Of a stretch of 64,000 nt of DNA, positions 9,215-17,860 are shown piece by piece (position 1 is the stretch's first letter; each line of letters begins with the position of its first letter). The notes under the pieces are model-generated. The model made no database searches, was not told the origin of the DNA, and worked only from the letters and a program-made list of their open reading frames with translations. The position numbers and the translations under genes were made by a program. Where the stretch lies: assembly GCA_900768845.1 (NCBI GenBank), contig CAAGEK010000011.1, positions 53,531-117,530 of the forward strand, in the 5' to 3' direction. The DNA comes from Alphaproteobacteria bacterium (GTDB taxonomy: Bacteria > Pseudomonadota > Alphaproteobacteria > CAAGCB01 > CAG-977).

Positions 9215-10387
9215 TCAACGGTTTCTCGTAACGGTTTCATAAAAACGAAAACTGTGCGATCCGGTCGATACCGTCGTATTTTCAGGGGGTGAAACAGTTC
9301 CCCGTGAATCCGTGACATAAAACGCTTTGTATGAATTATCGGATTTTTGCACGCCCGTTTCGGCTTTCGTCCTTTTTTGAAAGGTGCTTTCCGTTTCGTC
9401 CAGCGTTTCCTTCGTTGAAGAATGAATGTAATAAGTGTCCGCCGTTTCCAAAGCTTTACCGTCCGTTCCGAAATACCGGCACCCGTCTTCCGTCCGGCAC
9501 AGCTTTGAAACGATGCTGTCCGTCGGGACGGAAACCGAAAACATTCCGTTCAATTCCGACGGAGCGGCCTTGTCAACGACGTCTTTCACCGCTTCGGCAT
9601 ATTGCCGTTCGTAAAGCATGGCATAATCTTTTTCGGAAAACCAGGCTTTCATCGTCAGTTGTGCCGTTCTGGGGTCTTGAGAGCCGAATTCCTTTACCGC
9701 CCGTTCGTAGGTTTGCGTGATCTGCGGATGCTGGCGGCACAGGGATTTCCAAGGGGCGTCCATGCCTGCGGAAGCCGCTTCGAATGAAAACTGCGTCTGG
9801 GCGCGAACCGCGTCGGCCTCCATCGTCCGCCCGATCATGAACAGAGAGGCTTTGTCATATTTTTCGGACAAAGAATACCCCGAACGATGGCTTTGCAAAG
9901 CGTGAGTGCCTTCGTGAACCAGCGTCGAAGCCAAGGTCGCATCGGACATCCATGAATTCAGGCAGATTGCATTGTGCGTCGGGCTGAAAAATCCCGCGGT
10001 CGTCAATCCGATGCCTTCCATCATCAAAACGCAGTCTTTGTCCGCCATTTCCTGCAACACTTTGCGTCCCGTCGGCGTTTGCATGACCGCGCCGACCAAG
10101 TTTTGCAAACGTTCCCTCCGTTCTTCCGACCCGTTGAAATTATAGGATAAAACCGTATCGTTTCGGGCGGTTACGATGTGCGTTTTTCGGGACGCTTCCA
10201 TCAGGCTTTCCTTCGTTTCCCCGCGTATCGCCGCTTCGGGGGCGTAAGCATATCCCAATGCCATGGCGACGGTCTTGTAAATCAGATAGGCCTTGACCAT
10301 CCGTCCCAGATATTTTTTTGCTTTTTTGCCGCAAGAATACGACTTCAACCCCTTTTTGGAACAGAATTCGGCAAAATTACGGCTCAT
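9215..10387 (-). CDS. Putative zinc metallopeptidase of unknown role
   Basis: A 390-residue protein from an ATG preceded by GGGAG at suitable spacing; a TTG nine bases upstream is a poorer start. The N-terminus is Lys-rich (residues about 10-32), followed by a hydrophobic stretch (about 33-52) that could be a membrane anchor or an uncleaved signal. The clearest motif is HEGTH at residues 158-162, a gluzincin-type HExxH, with a plausible third ligand Glu190 in TMEADA. This supports a zinc-dependent hydrolase, but I do not recognise a named family with certainty. The C-terminal 90 residues are Ser/Thr-rich and polar. It is divergent from the barrel gene at 10489 and next to a decayed IS, which suggests an accessory locus. 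Confidence 0.7.
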   Translation of the reverse strand: MSRNFAEFCSKKGLKSYSCGKKAKKYLGRMVKAYLIYKTVAMALGYAYAPEAAIRGETKESLMEASRKTHIVTARNDTVLSYNFNGSEERRERLQNLVGAVMQTPTGRKVLQEMADKDCVLMMEGIGLTTAGFFSPTHNAICLNSWMSDATLASTLVHEGTHALQSHRSGYSLSEKYDKASLFMIGRTMEADAVRAQTQFSFEAASAGMDAPWKSLCRQHPQITQTYERAVKEFGSQDPRTAQLTMKAWFSEKDYAMLYERQYAEAVKDVVDKAAPSELNGMFSVSVPTDSIVSKLCRTEDGCRYFGTDGKALETADTYYIHSSTKETLDETESTFQKRTKAETGVQKSDNSYKAFYVTDSRGTVSPPENTTVSTGSHSFRFYETVTRNR

Positions 10388-10488
10388 GGCATTCAAACTC
10401 CCGCATTGAAAGCGACGATTTATTTTAAGAGATATTTTATCTTTTTTTTATAAAATGAAAATCCGGAATTTTCAAAACGGGGGGAAAA

Positions 10489-11256
10489 ATGAATAAAAAA
10501 ACGCTTCCGCTGTTCGCAGCTCTGTTGTGTTTCGCGCCGGACGCATCGGCCGAAGACCTGACCAACCCGTTTTATATGCCCTTGAAAGGCAAGGGATATG
10601 CGAAAACATCCTTTTCCTACGCTCATTCCAAAGCCGAACGGGAGGGCTTGCCGTTTTATGCCGGATCGGACACTTCGGACGATTCCGTTTTCGATCAATC
10701 CGTTTATTTCGGCCTGACCGACCGGTTCGCTTTGCTTGGCGGAGTCGGGAACATCGCGGAATCAAGCGGCGACAAAGATACCCTTTTTTGGAAAATCGGC
10801 GGGCGGTACGCGTTCTTTTTCGAACATACGCCGGAATTGCTGATGCAAACGGAAATCTCTTACGGGCAAAAACGCGGCGGGGATAAACGGATCGACGCCA
10901 CTCTGTCCGTCGGCTATGATGCGGGAGCGACCGTCCTTCCGTATGCGGAATTGGGGGTTTTTACACCCTTGGAACAGGGAAAGGACAACAACGAAAGCAA
11001 GTACGCCCTGCGTTTGGGGGCGTATTCCGTCATCAAAGAACAAGTCGGCGTTCGCGCCGGACTGGATGCGTATTTCGATCACGAACACGGCAATTATCAG
11101 TCGTATTCCCTGTTTGCGGAAGGGGAATACGTTTTGTCGCCTTCAATGACCGTTTCTCTGACGGCCGGATACCTGTTGCACGATACGTTTAAATACGACG
11201 CGGGCGTCAGAACGTCCTCTTTCACGATCGGGGCGGGGTTTAAAGCGGCTTTTTAA
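10489..11256 (+). CDS. Small outer-membrane beta-barrel protein
   Basis: A 255-residue protein with a clear signal peptide (cleavage after ASA, about residue 21), then alternating hydrophobic and aromatic strands through to a terminal Phe, the usual C-terminal signal recognised by BamA. The length suggests about 10-12 strands. A GGGGGG ribosome site precedes the ATG. No enzymatic motif is visible; a porin-like, adhesive or structural role is possible. The coding region ends inside a 21-bp tandem duplication that also contains the stop codon. Divergent transcription from the metallopeptidase gene starts in the AT-rich gap of about 100 bases upstream. Confidence 0.8.
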   Translation: MNKKTLPLFAALLCFAPDASAEDLTNPFYMPLKGKGYAKTSFSYAHSKAEREGLPFYAGSDTSDDSVFDQSVYFGLTDRFALLGGVGNIAESSGDKDTLFWKIGGRYAFFFEHTPELLMQTEISYGQKRGGDKRIDATLSVGYDAGATVLPYAELGVFTPLEQGKDNNESKYALRLGAYSVIKEQVGVRAGLDAYFDHEHGNYQSYSLFAEGEYVLSPSMTVSLTAGYLLHDTFKYDAGVRTSSFTIGAGFKAAF

Positions 11257-11291
11257 CGCTTTTTTCAAAGTTTTTAACGCTTTTTTCAAAG
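11250..11291. repeat. Exact 21-bp tandem duplication across a stop codon
   Basis: Two adjacent identical 21-bp copies (11250-11270 and 11271-11291). The first covers the last codons and the TAA stop of the barrel gene; the second lies in the untranslated region and repeats the same stop. Two exact copies suggest a recent slippage event. Confidence 0.9.
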
Positions 11292-11307
11292 AAAGCCTTG
11301 TATTTGA

Positions 11308-11362
11308 TTGACCTTGATTGAAAAAACGGCTAGTCATTAACAATGTTTGGAATTTAACATTG
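11308..11362 (+). promoter_or_regulatory. Candidate promoter and operator upstream of the P-type ATPase
   Basis: TTGACC at 11308-11313 and TAGTCA at 11331-11336 are separated by 17 bases, a plausible sigma-70 pair. Immediately downstream CAATGTT (11341-11347) and AACATTG (11356-11362) form a perfect 7-bp inverted repeat spaced by 8 bases, placed where a repressor would block initiation. The ATPase start follows at 11376 with no good ribosome site. Confidence 0.45.
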
Positions 11363-11375
11363 GCATTGATGACTC

Positions 11376-14015
11376 ATGAATGTTTTTCAAGAAACCAAAG
11401 AAGAGGCCTTAAAACGTTTCGGCGTTGACGGCCGTAGCGGGCTGACGAACGAAGAAGTCTTTGAAAACAGGCAAAAATTCGGAGAAAACGCCCTTACCCC
11501 TCCCGAAAAGGTCGGTATGTTGCGCCGCATATGGGATGCGGCGACCGAACCGATGTTGATTTTATTGATTATCGCCGCGGTAATCGCTTTCGGCGTGAAC
11601 TATGCGCGTTCGCTTTCGGGCGAAGAACCCGAATATATCGAATGCGTCGGCATTTCCGTGGCCGTCGTTATCAGCGTGATGATTACCGTCATCACCGAAG
11701 GGCGCAGTGCCAAAGCGTTCGAGGCTCTTAACCGCATTCAACACAATATGCAGGTCAAAGTCTTGCGTAATGCCGAAGTCCGGACAATTCCCCAAGCGGA
11801 AATCGTCGTCGGCGACATCGTGTGCGTGGTGACGGGCGATAAGGTACCCGCGGACGGTCGGTTGATCGAAAGCATTGACTTGCGTTGCGACGAGTCGTCT
11901 TTGACCGGCGAGAGCGTCCCCGTTTCCAAATCGGCGGACGTCGTGTTTGATACGGACGACGTTCCCGTCGCCGAACGTAAAAATATGCTTTATTCGGGCA
12001 GTTTTATCACCGCGGGGGCGGGGCGTATGCTTGTGACGGCCGTCGGTGACAAAACCGAATTCGGAAAAATCGCCCGTGAGCTGTCCTGCGTCGAAAAAGG
12101 CAATACGCCGTTGCAGGAAAAGTTGGGGCGTTTGGGAAAAGTCATCGTCATTTGCGGAGCGATTGCCGCGGCCGCGGTGTTTTTGATTCAAATCGGGGGC
12201 TACCTTTTGAACGGTACGGCGACGCTGGATAACGTTTCCGAAGCTTTTATCACCAGCATCGTGTTGATCGTCGCCGCCGTTCCCGAAGGTTTGCCGACGA
12301 CCGTCGCCGTTTCTTTGGCCGTCAATATCATGAAGATGACCAAACAGAACGCTTTGGTCAAAAAAATGATCGCTTGCGAAACGATCGGATGCATCAATGT
12401 CATCTGTTCGGACAAGACGGGAACGTTGACGGAAAACAAAATGACCGTTGTCAGTGTGTTTTCCGACGGCGTCCGCCATGCTCCCGAAGCTTTGGCCAAT
12501 CCGTCCATGATAATGAACTTCGCCGTTAATTCGACGGCGGACATCGATCGCGAAAACGCCGGCCGCTTTATCGGAAATCCGACGGAATGCGCATTGTTGG
12601 CGGCGTTGGACAAGGCGGGACGCGATTACAGGGAAATCCGCGGAGGGGAAAAAACGGTTCATGTTTATCCGTTCTCTTCGGAAACGAAAAATATGACGAC
12701 GGTCGTGGAAACCGCCGGCGGTTTGCGCGCTTATACAAAGGGAAGTCCCGAAAAAATTCTGGCAATGTGTTCCGTCGCGGATGATGAGAGGAAAGCGGCG
12801 GAGGCGCAAATCGAGGAATTTCAGAAAAAAGCCTGTCGCGTTATCGGTTTCGCTCATAAGGATTTATCCGGAAGCATTGATTTCGACGCTCAGAGAAAGC
12901 AGATCGAAACGGATATGGTGTTTGACGGTTTCGTCGCCATTTCCGATCCCTTGCGTGCGGAAGTTCCGGACGCCGTCGCTTCCTGCCGCAGTGCCGGCAT
13001 CAATTTGAAAATGCTGACGGGCGACAATATCGTTACGGCACGGGCGATCGCCTCCGAACTGAATATGTTGGACGACAGCTCGCTGGCATTGGAAGCACGC
13101 GACATCGAAGCGATGAGCGATGACGAATTGAACAAGGCTTTGCCCGACATCCGCGTCATTGCGCGCAGTACGCCGTTGATTAAAATGCGTGTTGTCAAGG
13201 CGTTGAAAGCGTTGGGACACGTTGTCGCGGTGACGGGGGACGGCATTAACGACGCTCCGGCCATCAAAAACGCCGACGTGGGCATTGCGATGGGCATTTC
13301 GGGGACGGAAGTGTCCAAGGAAGCCGGCGATATCGTTTTGTTGGACGATTCTTTCGCAACAATCGTCAAAGCCGTTCATTGGGGGCGCGGCATTTATGAA
13401 AACTTCCAACGCTTTTTGCAATTTCAACTGACGGTCAACCTGTCTTCGGTCGTCGTGGTTCTGGCAACCGTTCTGGCGGGGATGAAAGCCCCCTTTACGG
13501 CGTTGCAGTTGTTGTGGGTCAACATTATTATGGACGGGCCTCCCGCTTTGACGTTGGGAATGGAACCGATCAGAAATTCCCTGATGGACAGGAAACCCAC
13601 GCCGCGCAATGCGCCGATCGTGACAAAACCGATGTTGTGGGGGATTTTGTTCAACGGGCTTTTAATTTCGGTTCTGTTCATGATCCAAAACGAATTTAAC
13701 GTTTTGGGATGTACGCCCGAACAAAAAACGACGGTCGGATTTACCCTGTTCGTCGTGTTCCAGCTGGCAAATGCGTTTAACTGCCGCGAGCTGACGGATC
13801 AGAGCATTTTGAAAAACCTGACGCATAATCATTTGATGTTGGGTGTTTTCGCTTTGACGTTTTTGCTTCAGGTTGTCATTACACAGTACGGCGGAGCGGT
13901 TTTCGGAACGGTTCCCCTGCCTTTGGAAATGTGGGGCAAGGTCGTTTTGGGCGGTTTGTCGATTATTCCGGTTTATGAAATGTTTAAGCTGATAAAAAGG
14001 CTGGTTAAAAAGTGA
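11376..14015 (+). CDS. P-type Ca2+-transporting ATPase (PMCA-like, type II)
   Basis: An 879-residue inner-membrane ATPase that exports a divalent cation, most likely Ca2+. Motifs in order: TGES (near residue 177) in the actuator domain, PEGLP in M4, the phosphorylation site DKTGTLT near residue 346, KGSPE in the nucleotide domain, TGDN, and GDGINDAP near residue 620. M6 carries VNIIMDGPPA, typical of plasma-membrane Ca2+ pumps, and the C-terminal cation ATPase domain is present. Length and hydrophobic segments fit a ten-helix type II pump. An inverted repeat sits just upstream. It converges on the minus-strand ABC-F gene across the hairpin-repeat array. Confidence 0.93.
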   Translation: MNVFQETKEEALKRFGVDGRSGLTNEEVFENRQKFGENALTPPEKVGMLRRIWDAATEPMLILLIIAAVIAFGVNYARSLSGEEPEYIECVGISVAVVISVMITVITEGRSAKAFEALNRIQHNMQVKVLRNAEVRTIPQAEIVVGDIVCVVTGDKVPADGRLIESIDLRCDESSLTGESVPVSKSADVVFDTDDVPVAERKNMLYSGSFITAGAGRMLVTAVGDKTEFGKIARELSCVEKGNTPLQEKLGRLGKVIVICGAIAAAAVFLIQIGGYLLNGTATLDNVSEAFITSIVLIVAAVPEGLPTTVAVSLAVNIMKMTKQNALVKKMIACETIGCINVICSDKTGTLTENKMTVVSVFSDGVRHAPEALANPSMIMNFAVNSTADIDRENAGRFIGNPTECALLAALDKAGRDYREIRGGEKTVHVYPFSSETKNMTTVVETAGGLRAYTKGSPEKILAMCSVADDERKAAEAQIEEFQKKACRVIGFAHKDLSGSIDFDAQRKQIETDMVFDGFVAISDPLRAEVPDAVASCRSAGINLKMLTGDNIVTARAIASELNMLDDSSLALEARDIEAMSDDELNKALPDIRVIARSTPLIKMRVVKALKALGHVVAVTGDGINDAPAIKNADVGIAMGISGTEVSKEAGDIVLLDDSFATIVKAVHWGRGIYENFQRFLQFQLTVNLSSVVVVLATVLAGMKAPFTALQLLWVNIIMDGPPALTLGMEPIRNSLMDRKPTPRNAPIVTKPMLWGILFNGLLISVLFMIQNEFNVLGCTPEQKTTVGFTLFVVFQLANAFNCRELTDQSILKNLTHNHLMLGVFALTFLLQVVITQYGGAVFGTVPLPLEMWGKVVLGGLSIIPVYEMFKLIKRLVKK

Positions 14016-14025
14016 AACGGAAGCG

Positions 14026-14052
14026 AAACGGCGGGGATGTCCCGCCGTTTTT
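14026..14052 (+). terminator. Intrinsic terminator of the P-type ATPase gene
   Basis: AAACGGCGGG pairs with CCCGCCGTTT around a short loop and ends in TTTTT, 10 bases after the stop codon. Confidence 0.88.
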
Positions 14053-14155
14053 CGTATGACGACGGCCGCGAGCTTACGTCCGGATCGGAATGCCCTAGAA
14101 AGAAAAGGCGGGATTTCAAGGAACGGAGCAACCGGAAAACGTTTTCTGAGATGTT

Positions 14156-14630
14156 TTCGTCGGGAAAGGGAAGGGACAGCGTACCAGCCACACCGCCTGC
14201 CGCCGTGCGCGGGGAAAGTCTTCGTCGGGAGCGGGAAGGGACAACGCATCAGCCACACCGCCGTCCGCCGTGCGCGGGACAACCTTCATCGGGAGCGGGA
14301 AGGGACGGCGCATCAGCCACACCGCCGTCCGCCGTGCGCGGGGCAACCTTCGGCGGGAGCGGGAAAGGACGGCGCATCAGTCACACCGCCTGCCGCCGTG
14401 CGCAGGGCAACCTTCATCGGGAGCGGGAAGGGACGGCGCATCAGCCACACCGCCGGCCGTCCGTGCGCGGGACAACCTTCATCGGGAGGGGAAAGGGGCG
14501 GCGCATCAGTCATACCGCCGGCCGTCCGTGCGCGGGGCGACCTTCGTCGGGAGCGGAAAGGGACGGCGCGTCAGCCACACCGCCATCTATCATGCGCGGG
14601 GCGACCTTCGTCGGGAAAGGGGAAGCCAGC
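14156..14630. repeat. Tandem array of 64-65 bp hairpin-forming repeats, about 7.4 units
   Basis: Units begin at 14156, 14221, 14285, 14349, 14413, 14478, 14543 and 14607. Each opens with TTCATCGGGAGCGGGAAGGG or a close variant. In several units the middle holds an inverted repeat GGCG-N12-CGCC; unit 3 has a perfect 8-bp version, GGACGGCG at 14303-14310 pairing with CGCCGTCC at 14323-14330. A period of 64 is not a multiple of three, so no frame keeps a repeated peptide. The long open frames here exist only because the unit lacks stops, and the array is best read as non-coding. It lies between two convergent genes. Confidence 0.85.
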
Positions 14631-14689
14631 CGTTTGAAAAAAGGCTTCCGAAGAAAACGGCCGCGGTATGTTTTCATATGAAAACGCGT

Positions 14690-16585
14690 TTATGAATCCC
14701 CTTGTTCGGACAGTTCCAGCCACAATGTTTCCAAGCGTTCGATTTCCGTGTCCAGCTCCGCCGCACGTTGTTGCAACGCCGTGATTTCGGCGGGATTCGT
14801 GCCGGAGGAATACAAAGCCGGATCTTCGAGTTTCGCATGGATTTTTCGCCGCTCCGCCGTTTGTTTTTCCAGAGCCTCTTCCGTTTCTTTCAATTTTTTG
14901 CGGCGCGGAGCGTCTTGCCGGCGTTTTTCGGCAGCCAAACGCCGTTCGTCCTTGCGCGCCGCGGCGGAATTATCGGACGTTTGAACTTTGGCGGCGTTTC
15001 CCGCATTTTGAACGCGGTTGTTTTCCGCCAACAAAGCACGGTAGTCGTCCATATCCCCGTCGAACGGCCGGCAGGTTCCGTCGGCGACCAGCCACAGTCT
15101 GTCCGCCGTCAATTCTATCAAATGCGGATCGTGAGTGATTAAAATAACCGCTCCCGCAAAATCGTTGATGGCGTCCGTCAAGGCGTTGCGGGCGTCAATG
15201 TCCAAATGGTTCGTCGGTTCGTCCAAAATCAGGATGTGCGGAGAGTTCCTACTCATCATCGCAAACAGCAAACGGGACTTTTCGCCGCCCGAAAGCTTTT
15301 CAATGAGAGTGTCGGCTTTTTGCTGACCAAGTCCGAAAGCTCCCAAATGGGCGCGGATTTTCGTTTCGTTGGCCTCGCCCATCACGGTTTTTAATTGCTG
15401 GAAAGCCGTCAGGTTTTTATTCAGTTCTTCCGTTTGGTGCTGAGCATAATAGCCGACGGATAACTTCGGCGACGCTTTCATCTCCCCGTCCAGCAAAGCC
15501 ATTCTGCCCGACAGAATTTTTGCAAGCGTCGATTTCCCGTTTCCGTTCGCTCCCAACAAAGCGATGCGGTCGTCCGTATCAAGTCTGAGATTTAAACGTT
15601 TCAATACGACTTTTTCGCCGTATCCGGCCGTTCCGTTTTCAATTTTGATCAGCGGCGGAGACAGTTCGGGTGGAGAAGGAAAACTGAAACGGGTCGCGCT
15701 TTCGGCGACAACCGCGCCGACCGGTTCCAGTTTTTCCAACATTTTAATCCGGCTTTGAGCCTGTTTCGCTTTACTGGCCTTGTAACGGAAACGATCGACG
15801 AAACTCTGTAAATGCTTGCGCCGCTCTTCGGTTTTCAACGCTTGCTTTTCCTGTGCTTCACGTTGCAGGGCGCGGGTGCGTTCAAATGTGTCGTAATTGC
15901 CGGAATAGCTTTCGATTTTCAGGTTTTCAATGTGTAATATGCGGTCGCACACGCCGTTTAAAACGGAACGGTCATGGCTGATGATCAGCAAAGTTCCCGC
16001 ATATTTTTTCAAATAGGTTTCCAACCATAACGACGCTTCCAAATCCAAATGGTTCGTCGGTTCGTCCAACAGCAACAGGTCGGAAGGGACGAACAGGGCG
16101 GCGGCCAAAGCCACGCGCATTCTCCACCCGCCGGAAAACGACGAAACGGGCATCAGCTGCTGTTGCGCCGAAAAGCCCAACCCGTACAGGATGGAACCGG
16201 CGCGGGCGACTGCGGAATTCGCTCCGATCGCATTCAGGCGTTCGTGGATTTCCCCGATTAACACGCCGTTTTCCTGCGCTTCGGCACGTTCCAGCTCCGC
16301 CAACAGGCTCGTGCGTTGTGTGTCCGCCTGCAAAACACAATCCAGCAGGGATGTTTCGCCTTCGGGAACCTCTTGGGCGACGGAGGCGATGCAATGCCCT
16401 TTGGTCAGACGGATTTCTCCCGCGTCGGGCGACAGATGCGACAGAATGATGCGGAACAACGTCGATTTGCCGCATCCGTTCCGTCCCGTAAGGCCGACTT
16501 TCTGTCCGTCGGAAATGTGCGCCGACGCGCCGTCAAACAGCAAATGTCCGCCAAAGCGCAGTGTGATGTCGTTTATATCAAGCAT
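14690..16585 (-). CDS. ABC-F family ATPase (YheS/Uup type)
   Basis: A 631-residue soluble protein with two ABC cassettes and no membrane segment. Cassette 1 has Walker A GRNGCGKST, signature FSGGWRMRVALAAALF and Walker B LLLLDEPTNHLD. Cassette 2 has GANGNGKST, LSGGEKSRLL and ILILDEPTNHLD. Between them lies the Arg/Lys-rich linker expected of ABC-F proteins that act at the ribosomal E site, and the C-terminus is a charged coiled coil (about residues 540-630). A role in translation (rescue or ribosome function) is typical of the family, and some members give antibiotic resistance; here YheS-like housekeeping is likelier. The start is followed by the MLDINDITLRFGG segment typical of the first cassette. 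Confidence 0.93.
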   Translation of the reverse strand: MLDINDITLRFGGHLLFDGASAHISDGQKVGLTGRNGCGKSTLFRIILSHLSPDAGEIRLTKGHCIASVAQEVPEGETSLLDCVLQADTQRTSLLAELERAEAQENGVLIGEIHERLNAIGANSAVARAGSILYGLGFSAQQQLMPVSSFSGGWRMRVALAAALFVPSDLLLLDEPTNHLDLEASLWLETYLKKYAGTLLIISHDRSVLNGVCDRILHIENLKIESYSGNYDTFERTRALQREAQEKQALKTEERRKHLQSFVDRFRYKASKAKQAQSRIKMLEKLEPVGAVVAESATRFSFPSPPELSPPLIKIENGTAGYGEKVVLKRLNLRLDTDDRIALLGANGNGKSTLAKILSGRMALLDGEMKASPKLSVGYYAQHQTEELNKNLTAFQQLKTVMGEANETKIRAHLGAFGLGQQKADTLIEKLSGGEKSRLLFAMMSRNSPHILILDEPTNHLDIDARNALTDAINDFAGAVILITHDPHLIELTADRLWLVADGTCRPFDGDMDDYRALLAENNRVQNAGNAAKVQTSDNSAAARKDERRLAAEKRRQDAPRRKKLKETEEALEKQTAERRKIHAKLEDPALYSSGTNPAEITALQQRAAELDTEIERLETLWLELSEQGDS

Positions 16586-16667
16586 GAGCGTACTTTAGCT
16601 TAGCTCTTTACAAAAAGAAAGGATTGCCTGATGATAAAACCGTATTTTTTTTGCGTCGGATGTTTGC

Positions 16668-17327
16668 GTGCGGTGTTTTATGGCCACAAAGCTGTTTTGC
16701 GTCAAATCGTTTTTGATGAAGTACGGATATTTTGTCACGGCGGGGGCATTGTCCGCGCTGGTTTGCGTTTCGGCCTTCCTGTTGTCGGGACGCCCGCGTC
16801 CGCCCGTCACCGAACGGGATTACCGTCTGGCTTTGGCCGCCGGAGAAGAGCTGTACCGGACGGAGCGTTTTGAAGAAGCGTATGAACGTCTGTTCCATCC
16901 CGCGGAAAAGGGATATGCGCGGGCGCGTTTGCTGTTGGGCAAGATGTATTATTACGGACGCGGGGTCGATCGGGATTTCAAACGGGCTTACGAACTGTTT
17001 TCGGCGGCGGCGGACGAAATTCCCGAAGCCGGATATTTGGAAGCCGCCATGATTTTCAGGGGCGAAGTCAGGTATCGCAAAAAAGGGGCGTCGACGGACA
17101 GGTTGAAACAAAGCGCGGAACGGGGGTATGCTCCGGCTCAACGGGACTTGGGAATGTATTTTCTGATGTCCGGCGATATGGAGCGGGCGGCGTTTTGGCT
17201 GTCGGCGGCGGCGGACAACGGCGACGAACGGGCTCGATCCGCTTTGCCGGCGGCGGTGCGGGGCGACGCGAAACCCGCGGGAAATCCCGAAAAGGGCGAA
17301 ATAAGGAACGTGCCGGAGCAAAACTGA
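16668..17327 (+). CDS. Membrane-anchored Sel1-repeat protein
   Basis: A 219-residue protein with a hydrophobic N-terminal segment (about residues 17-40, uncleaved signal or anchor) and Sel1/TPR-like helical repeats. Visible repeat signatures are GYARARLLLGKMYYYGRGV and GYAPAQRDLGMYF, with further AAFWLSAAADNGDERA. Sel1 proteins serve as scaffolds for protein contacts, often in the periplasm. The start is uncertain: ATGs at 16668, 16680 and 16713 are all in frame and none has a strong ribosome site. It lies between the divergent ABC-F gene and ndk. No partner can be named. Confidence 0.75.
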   Translation: MRCFMATKLFCVKSFLMKYGYFVTAGALSALVCVSAFLLSGRPRPPVTERDYRLALAAGEELYRTERFEEAYERLFHPAEKGYARARLLLGKMYYYGRGVDRDFKRAYELFSAAADEIPEAGYLEAAMIFRGEVRYRKKGASTDRLKQSAERGYAPAQRDLGMYFLMSGDMERAAFWLSAAADNGDERARSALPAAVRGDAKPAGNPEKGEIRNVPEQN

Positions 17328-17408
17328 ATTTGCCGCTTGAAGATAAACGTTGCCGAGGCTATAAAGAAACGGTGTTTTTTACCACTTGAAAACTTTTAGA
17401 GGATGAAA

Positions 17409-17831
17409 ATGGCTGTACAACGTACGTTATCAATCATTAAACCCGATGCAACCCGCCGCAACCTGACGGGCAAAATCATTGCCAAACTGGAAGAAAACGG
17501 CCTGCGCGTCGTGGCGCAGAAACGCATTCGCCTGACACAGGATCAGGCCAAAGCGTTCTACGAAGTTCACAAGGAACGTCCGTTCTATGACAGCTTGGTC
17601 GCCTTTATGACTTCCGGCCCCGTCGTCGTTCAGGTTTTGGAAGGCGAAAACGCCGTTTTGAAAAACCGCGAAGTCATGGGAGCCACCAATCCTGAAAAAG
17701 CGGCCGAAGGCACGATTCGCAAAGAATTCGCCGAATCGATGGAAGCCAATTCGGTTCACGGTTCCGATTCCGATGAAAATGCGGCGCGTGAAATCTCGTT
17801 CTTTTTCAGCGAATGCGAGATCGTCGGCTGA
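17409..17831 (+). CDS. ndk: Nucleoside diphosphate kinase
   Basis: Balances nucleoside triphosphate pools by phosphotransfer through a phospho-histidine. At 140 residues it is full length. It starts TLSIIKPDA and carries the active-site motif NSVHGSDS near the C-terminus, with the catalytic His in place. The ATG at 17409 is preferred because AGAGG lies 6 bases upstream; an in-frame ATG at 17403 sits directly on that ribosome site. The DUF2066-like gene follows after about 30 bases. Confidence 0.97.
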   Translation: MAVQRTLSIIKPDATRRNLTGKIIAKLEENGLRVVAQKRIRLTQDQAKAFYEVHKERPFYDSLVAFMTSGPVVVQVLEGENAVLKNREVMGATNPEKAAEGTIRKEFAESMEANSVHGSDSDENAAREISFFFSECEIVG

Positions 17832-17860
17832 TTTGACGTAAATTGACGGGAGCTTTTCCA

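Noticed and set aside
14037..14695. Three overlapping long plus-strand frames with Arg/Ala/Pro-rich repeats
   Set aside because: They arise from a 64-65 bp repeat without stop codons. The period shifts frame each unit, no ribosome site is present, and composition is that of translated GC-rich repeats.
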